This document shows positions 27,563 to 36,228 of a stretch of 64,000 bases of DNA, piece by piece. Source of the DNA: Verrucomicrobiaceae bacterium (GTDB lineage Bacteria > Verrucomicrobiota > Verrucomicrobiia > Verrucomicrobiales > Verrucomicrobiaceae); assembly GCA_947507875.1 (NCBI GenBank), contig CANNQP010000013.1, forward strand, positions 30,615 through 94,614, in the 5' to 3' direction. A program made the translations under genes and the position numbers. The number at the start of each line of letters is the position of its first letter. The stretch's first letter is position 1. The notes under the pieces were generated by a model. It saw nothing but the letters and a program-made list of their open reading frames with translations. It was not told the origin of the DNA and did no database searches.

Positions 27563-28498
27563 TTAGCGCTGGGTCTTGAGGTTCGATGCCCTTGGCGTGT
27601 CTGATGGGTTGGCTCGTGTGTTATTGTCACTTCGGTTTGTATTGTTTGTGCTGTTTGAGTTGTTTGTTTCACTACTCTCGTTCTTGCTATTGCTCGGACT
27701 CAAGGTGCGACCCGCCACAAGATTTAGGGTAGGCAAACTGTAAACCATGCGAATCGGTATTGTGCGATCCCTCATGACAAGTTGAATCTCGATCAAATCG
27801 GGCCAGGTTTCACTTTCCCATTCTTCCAACCATGTTTGATCTGCTTCTTTGTAGAATCGCCACTTGAGGGTGATAACGTCAGGCAGCAACGGCATCCAAT
27901 ATCGTCCTTGTTCATCAGGAGCTGAAAGTCCTGTCGTTTGTTGACGCATGGCAAGGCCATTTTCATTCGTCTCAGGAATGAGGTCCTCCCTGGACAGGCA
28001 GAGGTAGTGAAGAAGCGCCCCATTTTGATCGGTCGTGCCGGCGGGATCGGGTCTTAGCCCGAGAATGGTATCTTGATAAGACAGGGGATTGAACCCGAAA
28101 CCGAAGCTATGTGGCGCGCCGCTGATGGTAAGTTCTTGTCCAGAAGTGCCGGGCGCGTTTGCATTGAGCAGACTCAGCTCTAGGGTCGCTGTGCTGGGAA
28201 GTGTAGTGAAAGTCTTGCGGCAGAGATCCAATAACCGTTGAATGCTACTATTCTCACGCTGAATTTGCTCAATCTCTGCAGCACCACGTACGCTGCCCTG
28301 AATGAGAGCGAAGAGAGTTCCCGTGATCATGCCCAAAATGGTCATAGCGATAACAATCTCTAAAAGCGTAAAGCCATGTAAACTGGGCTTGATGATTAAG
28401 CGTGTGTTGAGTCCTACCTTCGCCAAGCTACGGTGTTGCTGGCTGATCCTTTCCCGAATCGAAACGCTAAGTTTAGGGTTGCTGTGGTTTGTAAACAT
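27563..28498 (-). CDS. gspJ: Type II secretion minor pseudopilin GspJ with Asn/Ser-rich tail
   Basis: The class III signal is HG|FTLLEIVIAMTILGM, with Gly at -1 and Glu at +5. The leader from the ATG at 28498 is unusually long (about 42 residues); a TTG nearer to the cleavage site would give about 18, so the start is uncertain. The mature part matches GspJ in length and in WLEEWESETWPDLIEIQLVMRD-like text near its end. The last 45 residues are extremely rich in Asn, Ser and Thr (NSKNESSETNNSNST and similar), which GspJ proteins normally lack; it reads as an unstructured tail. The ATG overlaps the end of gspI by 26 bases, implying coupled translation. Confidence 0.82.
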   Translation of the reverse strand: MFTNHSNPKLSVSIRERISQQHRSLAKVGLNTRLIIKPSLHGFTLLEIVIAMTILGMITGTLFALIQGSVRGAAEIEQIQRENSSIQRLLDLCRKTFTTLPSTATLELSLLNANAPGTSGQELTISGAPHSFGFGFNPLSYQDTILGLRPDPAGTTDQNGALLHYLCLSREDLIPETNENGLAMRQQTTGLSAPDEQGRYWMPLLPDVITLKWRFYKEADQTWLEEWESETWPDLIEIQLVMRDRTIPIRMVYSLPTLNLVAGRTLSPSNSKNESSETNNSNSTNNTNRSDNNTRANPSDTPRASNLKTQR

Positions 28499-28859
28499 AG
28501 ACTTCCACCGACTCCTCTCTTGGTTCGTTGCCCAGTTGATAATTTGCGACAATTCTTAAGTTATAAAGGTCGCTCATGAGATTGCCTCTCGTCATTTTGA
28601 GGCTCACTGGATCGACGCTACTCGTGAAAGTCGCTTCGAGTTGATTATCTGTAAGTGTCGTGGCCATTTCATTCAGAGGTTTGCGACGCAGCTCCTCGAT
28701 CATGGAGCGCATGGCAATGCGAAGGCGTTGCTCTTTGTTGAGGATCTGCGCCACTTCCATGGAAGCATTTAGCGATCGTGCGAGGCCTAGTACGCCAATG
28801 GAAAAAATGCTGAGGGCAATGATCAATTCAAAAAGAATGTAGCCAGGTCTGATTGACAT
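28473..28859 (-). CDS. gspI: Type II secretion minor pseudopilin GspI
   Basis: The ATG at 28859 gives 128 residues with a very short leader (MSIRPG) before YILFELIIALSIFSIGVLGL, a class III signal with Gly at -1 and Glu at +5. An upstream in-frame ATG at 28937 would add 26 Cys-rich residues and is unlikely. The LNKEQRLRIAMRSMIEELRRKPLNE region is the amphipathic continuation of the N-terminal helix. The small C-terminal domain ends in EESVEVYVYKPQQP. Assignment to GspI rests on the size and its place between GspH and GspJ. It overlaps gspJ and follows gspH by 127 bases. Confidence 0.8.
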   Translation of the reverse strand: MSIRPGYILFELIIALSIFSIGVLGLARSLNASMEVAQILNKEQRLRIAMRSMIEELRRKPLNEMATTLTDNQLEATFTSSVDPVSLKMTRGNLMSDLYNLRIVANYQLGNEPREESVEVYVYKPQQP

Positions 28860-28986
28860 GCGCTTCGTGCTGCAATGCGAGGATGCGCAAGTGCAGCCCT
28901 GCTTGCTAGGCACCAAATTCTTCGTGGAATGGAACATCTTCAGGCGCGACTTGGAGGATTAGATCTGAAACTGGCAAGAAATGAAC

Positions 28987-29685
28987 CTACCGGATCGCAA
29001 TGACTTCTCTCGTGATATCGGCGGTTAGCGCATTGAATTCGACATCGAAAATTGTGCTTTCGCGTTCCAAGTGGAGTTTAAGGGGTATGCAGATCCCTGT
29101 GGGTTGAAAGACCCAAAGCTTGACGATATCTCCTGTGATTTCTGTGGGTTGGAATTCGTTCCAGAATTGAAGTCGGTAGGTTGTATTAGTGGGTAGATCG
29201 TAACGTTCGCTCCAGTTGTCATCCCGTTTAGGCACTGAGGGCGCCAGGGGTAACTGGGTTTTGGGTTTCTCTCCAGCCCCAGCGTCGAGATCAGAATCTG
29301 CATCATCCGCGTTGGGGTTAAGTCGGAAGTTGCCACTCGCGGCTTGCTCCATGAACTCAGTGAGATCAGCGATTTGAAGATAAGGAGAAAAATAGCGTGA
29401 TGCAATGAAACCACCTGGGTAGAAGGCAATCTGATAAGGGCGTTTTTCACGCATGGCACGCATTCGTGCTTCTTTGGTCAAGCGGACTAGCTCGACCACG
29501 GGTTGACGAGCCAGCTGCTCATCCTGCCAACCTTTGAAGATAGGCACAGCACCCGCAGCCAAGATAATCAAAATGGTCAATGCGATGACGACCTCAACTA
29601 AGGTGAAGGCAAGGGGTGTAGTGGCATTAGACTTGGCTTTCGGTGTCAAATCCCAGCGTCGTAGCGGCTGATGTTGGGTATTCAT
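28987..29685 (-). CDS. gspH: Type II secretion pseudopilin GspH-like
   Basis: The ATG at 29685 gives 232 residues. The prepilin signal is LA|FTLVEVVIALTILIILAAG, with Ala rather than Gly at -1 and Glu at +5. The mature protein has the ARQPVVELVRLTKEARMRAMREKRPYQIAFY block of the GspH domain. About 45 extra residues in the middle are polar (NPNADDADSDLDAGAGEKP) and probably a surface loop. The gene begins 155 bases after gspG; the interval holds no gene. By family it is a minor pseudopilin of the secretion pseudopilus. The GspH assignment is by domain and position; a related type IV pilin-like protein is the alternative. Confidence 0.8.
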   Translation of the reverse strand: MNTQHQPLRRWDLTPKAKSNATTPLAFTLVEVVIALTILIILAAGAVPIFKGWQDEQLARQPVVELVRLTKEARMRAMREKRPYQIAFYPGGFIASRYFSPYLQIADLTEFMEQAASGNFRLNPNADDADSDLDAGAGEKPKTQLPLAPSVPKRDDNWSERYDLPTNTTYRLQFWNEFQPTEITGDIVKLWVFQPTGICIPLKLHLERESTIFDVEFNALTADITREVIAIR

Positions 29686-29840
29686 CTTGCTTGCTGTGTT
29701 TGCGAGGACAATGAGCACATTCACGGTCAAACGATCCAATGCGATGAGCTATCTTGGACGACCTCTCTTGAATCCTAGCTTCAAATTTCACCCCAAAGTC
29801 ATTCGTTGCTGAATGACAGCTCGAGATGAAACCGGCTGGC

Positions 29841-30290
29841 TCACTTTGTGGTCGTTTGCGGCCAATTGCCGATGTCGTCTTCAGTCCCTTCTGCGCCGTC
29901 TTTACCGACCGAATAGACATCGTAGGGCTTCTTGGATTTCTGCGCTGGGTAACGATATTTGTATTCCATGCCCCATGGATCTTTCGGTACGGCTTCCAGC
30001 AGCTGCGTCCATTTTTCTGGCAATGGTTCGGCGGTGGGACGCTCGACGAGGGCACGCAATCCTTGCTCAGTGGTTGGTGCGCGCATGTTTCGTGCTTCGT
30101 ACAGCTGGAGCTGCGTCATCAGGTTTTGCAAATCGCTCTCCACACGTGTTTCTTTAGCGACGTCCACATTGCCTTTGAGCATGTAGATTGAGCCTGCCGC
30201 TAGGATGGAGATGATGGTAAGCACGATGACGATTTCGATCAACGTGAAGGCAGCGTTTGTTGAGCTAGAGCGGATGTGGGTTTGTGTCAT
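29841..30290 (-). CDS. gspG: Type II secretion major pseudopilin GspG
   Basis: The main subunit of the type II secretion pseudopilus, 149 residues. The prepilin signal is AA|FTLIEIVIVLTIISILAAG with Ala at -1 and Glu at +5. The GspG globular domain is clear: LMTQLQLYEARNMRAPTTEQGLRALVERP, KDPWGMEYKYRYP and YDVYSVGKDGAEGTEDDIGNW, the last being the calcium-binding loop region. The ATG at 30290 has no Shine-Dalgarno. It follows gspF by 55 bases. The presence of the full GspG signature makes this a true type II secretion cluster rather than a generic pilin locus. Confidence 0.93.
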   Translation of the reverse strand: MTQTHIRSSSTNAAFTLIEIVIVLTIISILAAGSIYMLKGNVDVAKETRVESDLQNLMTQLQLYEARNMRAPTTEQGLRALVERPTAEPLPEKWTQLLEAVPKDPWGMEYKYRYPAQKSKKPYDVYSVGKDGAEGTEDDIGNWPQTTTK

Positions 30291-30345
30291 GATGTAGCAG
30301 TTTAGTAAGTGAAAATGGATGATCGAATTTGTGAGCTAAAGGGGC

Positions 30346-31584
30346 CTAGACTCTGCCGCGGATGCCATTGACTGATGAAAAAACCGCCGAGATGATGGAA
30401 TAGGCGACCACGCCTACAATAATTGCCATGAACAAAATAATGATGGGTGAGATCATTGCGGTCATGCGTTTGATCCGCTTGTCCAGTTCCTTGTCGTAGC
30501 GCAAAGCGGACTTTTCCAAGGACTTGCTCAGCATGCCTGTTTGTTCACCGACAGCAATCATGTCCACCAGCATGAGCGGGAAGTGCCCAACTTTTTTGAG
30601 CGAGCTTGATAACGAGCCGCCTTCGGCCACAAGACCTGTGACCTGCGTCAAGAGACGCTGAATGTAAACATTCGCCGAGATTTTAGAAACCAGGCGTATG
30701 CTGTTTAAAAGCGGCACGCCGTGTCCGACAAGGCTTCCCATGCTGTGTGCAAATTGAGCATAGAATCGTGTTGCCAAAACAGGGCCAAACAAAGGCAGTT
30801 TGAGCTTCGTCTCGTGCCACCACATGAGGCCTGATGGGGTGCCTGTGAAAGCCTTAAAACTAAGTGAAACAATGATCATCAAGGCAAGCAGTACCCACCA
30901 CCATGTGGCGAGGAAATGATTGAAACTGATGAGCATCTGAGTTGCCATGGGCAGTTGTTGCCCGCCTTTGTCCAGCAAATCGGTGATCTGAGGCACCATC
31001 ACCGTCATGAAGACGACCATGAGCAGGGCACAGGCTCCGACTAGAAAAGCCGGGTAGATCATGGCTTGCGTGACTTTGGACTGGAGCTCAGCAATCACTT
31101 GTAGGTTTTGGCCTAACCGTCTCAAAATCGGAGCGAGAGAACCACTGACTTCACCAGCAGCGACGAGATTGCAGTACAATTCATCGAAGCTCGGTGAGGC
31201 TTTTTTGAGAGCTTTGGCGACGGTCGAGCCCTCGCGTAGTTGATCGCGCAAGATTTGGGAGACTCGACGCAGATTAGGATCTTCCTGTCGTTCGGTAATG
31301 ACTCGGAGTGCCTGATCAATTTGGAGTCCTCCATCGAGCATGTCTGCCAACTCCTCAGTGAACAAGATCACTTGGGCACGCTTGAGTTTGGCGGGCGTTT
31401 GTTCCTGAGCTTTGGCTGCGGCATGATTCGCCAGTTTGCTGGCTAAATGTGCTTCGGCAACTTTGACTGGCACCAGTGCCTGGGACTCAAGTTGACGAAA
31501 GGCCTCAGCACGCGATGCCACAGCCAAACTGCCAGACACGGTCTGGCCTAGGCTATTGAGCGCGGTGTAGGCAAAGGTAGGCAT
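30346..31584 (-). CDS. gspF: Type II secretion inner-membrane platform protein GspF
   Basis: The polytopic platform protein that couples the GspE ATPase to pseudopilus assembly, 412 residues. The N-terminus PTFAYTALNSLGQTVSGSL is the usual start of the family. Two GspF domains follow, each with a helical bundle (LADMLDGGLQIDQALRVI; FAHSMGSLVGHGVPLLNSIRLV) and the conserved GEVSGSLAPILRRL and GEQTGMLSKSLEK motifs, with three membrane helices in all. It is first in the gspF-G-H-I-J-K run. The 267 bases upstream hold no gene and end in the terminator of the preceding TPR gene, so a promoter for the run probably lies there. GspC, D, E, L, M and the prepilin peptidase are not in the window. Confidence 0.94.
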   Translation of the reverse strand: MPTFAYTALNSLGQTVSGSLAVASRAEAFRQLESQALVPVKVAEAHLASKLANHAAAKAQEQTPAKLKRAQVILFTEELADMLDGGLQIDQALRVITERQEDPNLRRVSQILRDQLREGSTVAKALKKASPSFDELYCNLVAAGEVSGSLAPILRRLGQNLQVIAELQSKVTQAMIYPAFLVGACALLMVVFMTVMVPQITDLLDKGGQQLPMATQMLISFNHFLATWWWVLLALMIIVSLSFKAFTGTPSGLMWWHETKLKLPLFGPVLATRFYAQFAHSMGSLVGHGVPLLNSIRLVSKISANVYIQRLLTQVTGLVAEGGSLSSSLKKVGHFPLMLVDMIAVGEQTGMLSKSLEKSALRYDKELDKRIKRMTAMISPIIILFMAIIVGVVAYSIISAVFSSVNGIRGRV

Positions 31585-31799
31585 GGTGAGATGGCTTGGC
31601 AGAAACGCGGAGCAGAACGTTTTCTCGCCTATGAAAGTGCCGGAGTGTAGAAATGTAACTGTCGAAACCTTGATTGCGTGAGCTTTGGATGGTTGGATCG
31701 CTCAATCCGATTGGATCAAACCATCGATTCTCTTTTGAGTTGCATGGAGCGGTTGAGATTTTAGCTGCGAAAGTAAGCCAAATCGTTGAGGTGGAGCAT

Positions 31800-31834
31800 A
31801 AAAAAGCACCCATCTCGCAGGAGAGTGGGTGCTC
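31800..31834 (-). terminator. Rho-independent terminator after the TPR gene
   Basis: On the minus strand an 8-pair stem (AGCACCCA with TGGGTGCT) plus a 4-pair inner extension closes a CTGC loop, then a run of six T residues. It lies 18 bases past the stop of the gene at 31852 and separates the cysK-TPR transcript from the gspF run. Confidence 0.9.
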
Positions 31835-31851
31835 ATGATTCATGACATGTC

Positions 31852-32799
31852 TTAGGGGGCTTTTTTCGTCGCTGGTTCTGCCGGCTTAGCTGGGGGCGGA
31901 GTTGGTGCCGAAGCATTGTCAGCGGCAGATGCGGGTGCCTTAGCAGGGGGGACTTCACTAGGTGCTTTCACGGGAATCGTGACCGGTGTCGGATTGGCAG
32001 GAGCGGCCGGAGCTGGCATAACAGAAGGCGCCGAGGGGGCCTGTTGAGGTGCAAGTGTAGGCGCCAAGGGAGAGTTGTTAGTGCCTCCAAGGTTGATGAC
32101 GGGCGCGCCAGGTGTGGGAGTTACAGGTTTCTTATCATCGACTTTAGGCTTCGGAGGACCATCCACTTCCTTTGTCGGTAATTTTGAGCTAATCCACTCG
32201 AGGCGGTTTTCCGATTGGGAAATGAAGGGATTGCCTGCATCCAAGCCCGTGAAACGAGAGGGTAGCCCTTCGTAGATTTTTTTAGCCTCATCCTCTTTCC
32301 CCTCCGCCCATGCAAGATCGCCAAGGCGTAGCTCAGCAAGTGGGGCCAATTCAGTCTGGGCATATTCGTTGGTAATGCGTTCGAAAGACTGTTTGGCTTC
32401 CTTTTTTTGACCCAGAGCTTCCTGCTTGGAGCCCAAAGCAAGAAGTGCTTGAGCAAAAAGAGGATGATCCGCATGATCCGTTACAAATGAATTGAGGGTA
32501 TCGACGGAGGTCGTTTTTTTGTTCTGCTCCCATAGCAATTCAGCTTTTTTTAGCAGGGCATTACCCGCGGCCAAACTATCCTTGTGCTGAGCGATCACGA
32601 CATCGAGATCTTCGACCGTTTTGGCAGCTGCGAAGGCTTCACCAGCCTTGACTTGAGCCGCATGGCCGAGGTAACGAGAGATTCCGTAAATTGCCAAGGC
32701 AGCCACGGCGGCGAGAAAGAACAAAACGACTTTTTTGAAGTTGTTTTCGAGGAATTGCTCCCAGGTCGGGAGTGCTGCTGCGGATGAATCTGAAGACAT
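31852..32799 (-). CDS. Membrane-anchored tetratricopeptide protein with Pro/Ala-rich tail
   Basis: A 315-residue protein resembling the YfgM/TPR_21 type: a short cytoplasmic start, one membrane helix at about residues 22-42 (VVLFFLAAVAALAIYGI), then an outward helical domain of TPR-like repeats to about residue 205 (FAQALLALGSKQEALGQKKEAKQSF is one repeat). The final 100 residues are Pro/Ala/Thr-rich with no predicted fold and end in Lys. YfgM-like proteins assist periplasmic chaperone networks at the Sec translocon; whether this applies here is inference. The gene starts 36 bases after cysK on the same strand and is followed by a strong terminator. Confidence 0.82.
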   Translation of the reverse strand: MSSDSSAAALPTWEQFLENNFKKVVLFFLAAVAALAIYGISRYLGHAAQVKAGEAFAAAKTVEDLDVVIAQHKDSLAAGNALLKKAELLWEQNKKTTSVDTLNSFVTDHADHPLFAQALLALGSKQEALGQKKEAKQSFERITNEYAQTELAPLAELRLGDLAWAEGKEDEAKKIYEGLPSRFTGLDAGNPFISQSENRLEWISSKLPTKEVDGPPKPKVDDKKPVTPTPGAPVINLGGTNNSPLAPTLAPQQAPSAPSVMPAPAAPANPTPVTIPVKAPSEVPPAKAPASAADNASAPTPPPAKPAEPATKKAP

Positions 32800-32835
32800 G
32801 GGAGATGGGGGAGGGTGAGGGGGAAAACCGAGTCA

Positions 32836-33819
32836 TTAAGCGCCGACTTTGGCGCGAGCCTCATCCGCCAGGGCGGTGGAAAGGTAGCGTTCACCAGTCG
32901 AGCAACCGATGGTGACAATCAGTTTGCCTGCGTTTTCTGGACGTTGGGCGATGCGAATAGCGGCGCAGACATTCGCGCCGGTGCTGATGCCTGCGAGAAT
33001 GCCCTCTTCTTTTGCGAGGCGACGAGCCATGGCAAAAGCGTCGTCATTGCTGACTTTGACGCATTCCACGATTTGTGAGTTTCCTGCAGCATCTTTGAGG
33101 TGAAGATTTTTTGGAACAAACCCTGCTCCAGTTCCCTGAATCTTATGTGGACCTGGCTGCACGGGCTCTCCAGCAAGGGTTTGATTGATCACAGGCGAGG
33201 CTTCTGGCTCTACCGCGATGGCTTGGAATGAAGGCTTGCGAGGTTTAAGCACTTCGCAACATCCGGTGATGGTGCCTCCAGTGCCCACTGCGGCGACCAA
33301 GATGTCCACCGCGCCATCGGTATCCGCCCAGATTTCCTCAGCGGTCGTTTTCATATGCACCGCTGGATTGGCTGGATTTTCAAACTGCTGGGGCATCCAG
33401 GCATTGGGAGTTTCCTTCAAGATTTCCTCGGCTTTCGCAATTGCGCCCTTCATGCCCTGGGCTCCAGGTGTCAGCACCAATTCTGCGCCGAGAAGTGCAA
33501 GAAGCGTGCGTCGCTCCAAGCTCATGGTCTCAGGCATGGTCAGGATCAATTTGTAGCCTTTCGCAGCAGCCACGAAGGCTAAGGCAATACCTGTATTACC
33601 ACTCGTGGGTTCAACGATGATGGTATCTTTTTTCAAGATTCCGCGAGTTTCCGCATCTTCGATCATCGCCATCCCGATCCTATCTTTGACGCTGCCGAGC
33701 GGGTTAAAGAACTCACATTTAAGCGCGATGGTGGCGTTGAGGCCTGCGGTGACTTTGTTTAGTTTCACCAGCGGTGTGTGGCCTACGGTTTCGACGATGT
33801 TATTGTAAAGTTTGCCCAT
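32836..33819 (-). CDS. cysK: Cysteine synthase A (O-acetylserine sulfhydrylase)
   Basis: The PLP enzyme makes cysteine from O-acetylserine and sulfide. The ATG at 33819 ([20 protein letters not shown]) gives 327 residues; an upstream ATG at 33873 adds 18 unlikely ones. The PLP lysine is Lys45 in GSVKDR. The [19 protein letters not shown] block binds the substrate carboxylate, [11 protein letters not shown] binds the PLP phosphate, and AVEPEASPV and [14 protein letters not shown] are further family motifs. Length is normal for CysK. It is divergent from lysC across 180 bases and heads a two-gene transcript with the TPR gene. Confidence 0.96.
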   Translation of the reverse strand: MGKLYNNIVETVGHTPLVKLNKVTAGLNATIALKCEFFNPLGSVKDRIGMAMIEDAETRGILKKDTIIVEPTSGNTGIALAFVAAAKGYKLILTMPETMSLERRTLLALLGAELVLTPGAQGMKGAIAKAEEILKETPNAWMPQQFENPANPAVHMKTTAEEIWADTDGAVDILVAAVGTGGTITGCCEVLKPRKPSFQAIAVEPEASPVINQTLAGEPVQPGPHKIQGTGAGFVPKNLHLKDAAGNSQIVECVKVSNDDAFAMARRLAKEEGILAGISTGANVCAAIRIAQRPENAGKLIVTIGCSTGERYLSTALADEARAKVGA

Positions 33820-33999
33820 AAGTTCAAAGACAGGTGAGGGGGTTTCAAGGCCCTGACTGGATCGGCCCAGCACAGGGGGAGCGTCGTTATAGGAGAGGCC
33901 TGCCGCCTTGCAAAGGGAAAAATGCCCATCAGGCTGCCCCGGATTTCCTCTTGCCCGAAAGTGATGGCGTGCCTATATCGCGGCCCTCTTTTCCCCTCC

Positions 34000-35229
34000 A
34001 TGGCACTCATCGTCCAGAAATATGGCGGTACTTCCGTCGGCAATCCAGAGCGTATCCGTAACTGTGCACGGCGCATTCTGGAAACTCAACGCGCGGGTCA
34101 TCAGGTCGTCGCTGTTGTTTCTGCCATGTCTGGTGTCACCGATGGTCTGATCAAACTCGCGAAAGAAGTCTCTCCCGAACAGGATCCCAGCGAACGTGAG
34201 ATGGACGTGCTGCTTGCCACCGGAGAGCAGACCACCATTGCCCTCACGGCCATGGCCATCAATGCCTTGGGTGGGAAAGCGGTCTCGCTGACCGGAGCTC
34301 AGGCTGGTATTTCTACCGACCGTGTTCATACCAAGGCTCGCATCGTGAACATCACTCCAGATGCAGTGCAGAAAATGCTCAACGAAGGAAACATCATCAT
34401 GCTCGCGGGCTTTCAAGGAGAAGCTGCGAGTGGTGAAATTACCACACTGGGCCGTGGTGGCAGTGATCTGACCGCGATTGCAATGGCTGCTGCGATTAAG
34501 GCTGACATCTGCCAGATCTACACCGACGTGGATGGAGTTTATACTTGTGATCCACGCATCGTCAAAACAGCCAGCAAGATCGAAGAAATCAGCTACGACG
34601 AGATGTTGGAAATGGCCTCTAGCGGCAGCAAAGTCATGCAGAGCCGCAGTGTCGAGTTTGCGAAAAAATTCGGCGTCCGATTCGAAGTCCGCAACAGCAT
34701 GAACAACAACCCCGGAACCATCGTGAAAGAAGAAACCCCAGGCATGGAATCTGTCGTCGTTCGCGGCGTCAGTCTTGAGCGCAATCAAGCGAAAGTGACC
34801 ATTGATGATGTCCCAGACCGTCCGGGCATCTCCTCAGCCATCTTTGGTGCCATTGCTGGCGCGAATCTGATGGTGGACATGATCGTCCAAAACGTCTCCA
34901 CCGATGGTGAAACGGACATTTCCTTCACACTCAGTGCGGCAGATCTACCCAAAGCCGAGGCTGCTCTCAAAGCCATCTTGCCGACACTTGGCGACAAGGT
35001 GACACTCAGAAATCAGAGTGGTATCGCCAAGTTGAGCGTGGTGGGCATTGGCATGCGAAGCCACAGTGGTGTCGCAGCGACTATGTTCAAGGCTCTTTCT
35101 GACGTTGGCGTAAACATCGTCATGATCTCGACCAGCGAGATCAAAACGGCCGTCATCGTGAATGAAGCTGACATTGAAAAAGCAGCCCGTGCCGTCCACA
35201 CAGCCTTTGGATTGGACGCGTCTGCCTAA
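34000..35229 (+). CDS. lysC: Aspartate kinase
   Basis: First step of the aspartate pathway to lysine, diaminopimelate, threonine and methionine. The ATG at 34000 gives 409 residues starting MALIVQKYGGTSVGN, the family start with catalytic Lys7; the frame extends upstream to 33922 but that part does not resemble the family. The catalytic domain includes TLGRGGSDLTAIAMAAA, and two ACT domains fill about residues 265-409, the usual lysine/threonine feedback module. An internal start for a beta subunit is not evident. dapF, also in the pathway, follows by 137 bases. No lysine riboswitch features were found in the 180 bases before the start. Confidence 0.96.
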   Translation: MALIVQKYGGTSVGNPERIRNCARRILETQRAGHQVVAVVSAMSGVTDGLIKLAKEVSPEQDPSEREMDVLLATGEQTTIALTAMAINALGGKAVSLTGAQAGISTDRVHTKARIVNITPDAVQKMLNEGNIIMLAGFQGEAASGEITTLGRGGSDLTAIAMAAAIKADICQIYTDVDGVYTCDPRIVKTASKIEEISYDEMLEMASSGSKVMQSRSVEFAKKFGVRFEVRNSMNNNPGTIVKEETPGMESVVVRGVSLERNQAKVTIDDVPDRPGISSAIFGAIAGANLMVDMIVQNVSTDGETDISFTLSAADLPKAEAALKAILPTLGDKVTLRNQSGIAKLSVVGIGMRSHSGVAATMFKALSDVGVNIVMISTSEIKTAVIVNEADIEKAARAVHTAFGLDASA

Positions 35230-35366
35230 TCGTTGAATTTGCGTCAGTGAGGCGCGCTGCTACGAGCCTTTCCTGAAAAATGGATTCAGGGGATACTATC
35301 TTAAGTGCCCAGTGTGCAAGATAACGTCTTCTGAACCGCCTAGCTCTTGTATCCATCTCCACAACC

Positions 35367-36179
35367 ATGACTCTCCAATTCACCAAAATGAATGGTGCTG
35401 GCAATGACTTCGTCATGCTAGATAACCGTGATTTGCAGCTTTCGCTCACACAAGCACAAATCGCGCAGCTTTGTGATCGGCATCGTGGTATCGGTGCGGA
35501 TGGTTTGTTGTGCGTGGAGCCAGCTACCGAAGGCGGCGATTTCAAAATGCGCTACTACAACGCGGATGGTGGTGAGGCAGAAATGTGCGGGAATGGAGCA
35601 CGCTGCTTTGGTCGTTTCGTGAATCTTCTCCATGAAGGCAAGTTGACCCGCATTCGTTTTGAAACGCTGGCCGGCATGATCTCCGCTGAGTTCGAAGGGC
35701 ACGAAGTGCGGATCAACATGAGTGCACCGCACAGCCTGAAGCTTGCTCAATTATTGCCCGTCGCGGGTCAGGAGATGATAGTTCACAGCGTGAACACCGG
35801 CGTGCCACATGCCGTGGTGATGGTCGATGATTTATCAGCTGTTCCAGTCCGTGATTGGGGTGCTGCTCTCCGCTATCATGATGCTTTTCAGCCGAAAGGC
35901 ACCAATGCCAATTTCTGCAACGTCTTGGCCCCAGGTAGCATTGCAATTCGCACTTATGAACGCGGCGTTGAAGATGAAACGCTGGCCTGTGGAACGGGTA
36001 TGGTCGCCTGTGCGCTCATTCACCATGAACTCACGGGGGCAACCAGTCCTATCAGTGTCTTGGTCAAAGGTGGCGACACCCTTCGTGTTGGTTTCGCGGA
36101 GTCTGCTCCTCACGAATACACAGAGGTCACACTCCTTGGCCCTGCAGATGTGGTATTCACTGGCATGGTGACGATCTGA
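35367..36179 (+). CDS. dapF: Diaminopimelate epimerase
   Basis: The enzyme interconverts LL- and meso-diaminopimelate for peptidoglycan and lysine. The 270-residue product has the two catalytic cysteines in MCGNGARC (Cys74) and ACGTGMVA (Cys208), plus the N-terminal KMNGAGNDFVMLDNRD and GIGADGLLCVE motifs. NTGVPHAVV and GTNANFCNV are also standard. Length is normal. Together with lysC just upstream it suggests a small aspartate/diaminopimelate group; the SGNH gene follows by 49 bases but seems unrelated in function. Confidence 0.96.
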   Translation: MTLQFTKMNGAGNDFVMLDNRDLQLSLTQAQIAQLCDRHRGIGADGLLCVEPATEGGDFKMRYYNADGGEAEMCGNGARCFGRFVNLLHEGKLTRIRFETLAGMISAEFEGHEVRINMSAPHSLKLAQLLPVAGQEMIVHSVNTGVPHAVVMVDDLSAVPVRDWGAALRYHDAFQPKGTNANFCNVLAPGSIAIRTYERGVEDETLACGTGMVACALIHHELTGATSPISVLVKGGDTLRVGFAESAPHEYTEVTLLGPADVVFTGMVTI

Positions 36180-36228
36180 CCGCTGCACGAAAAGTTTGGC
36201 TACGGCTGGTCGTTCTTTGCGGTCTGCC

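Noticed and set aside
33820..33999. Possible lysine or SAM riboswitch between cysK and lysC
   Set aside because: I could not find the conserved boxes of either class on either strand.
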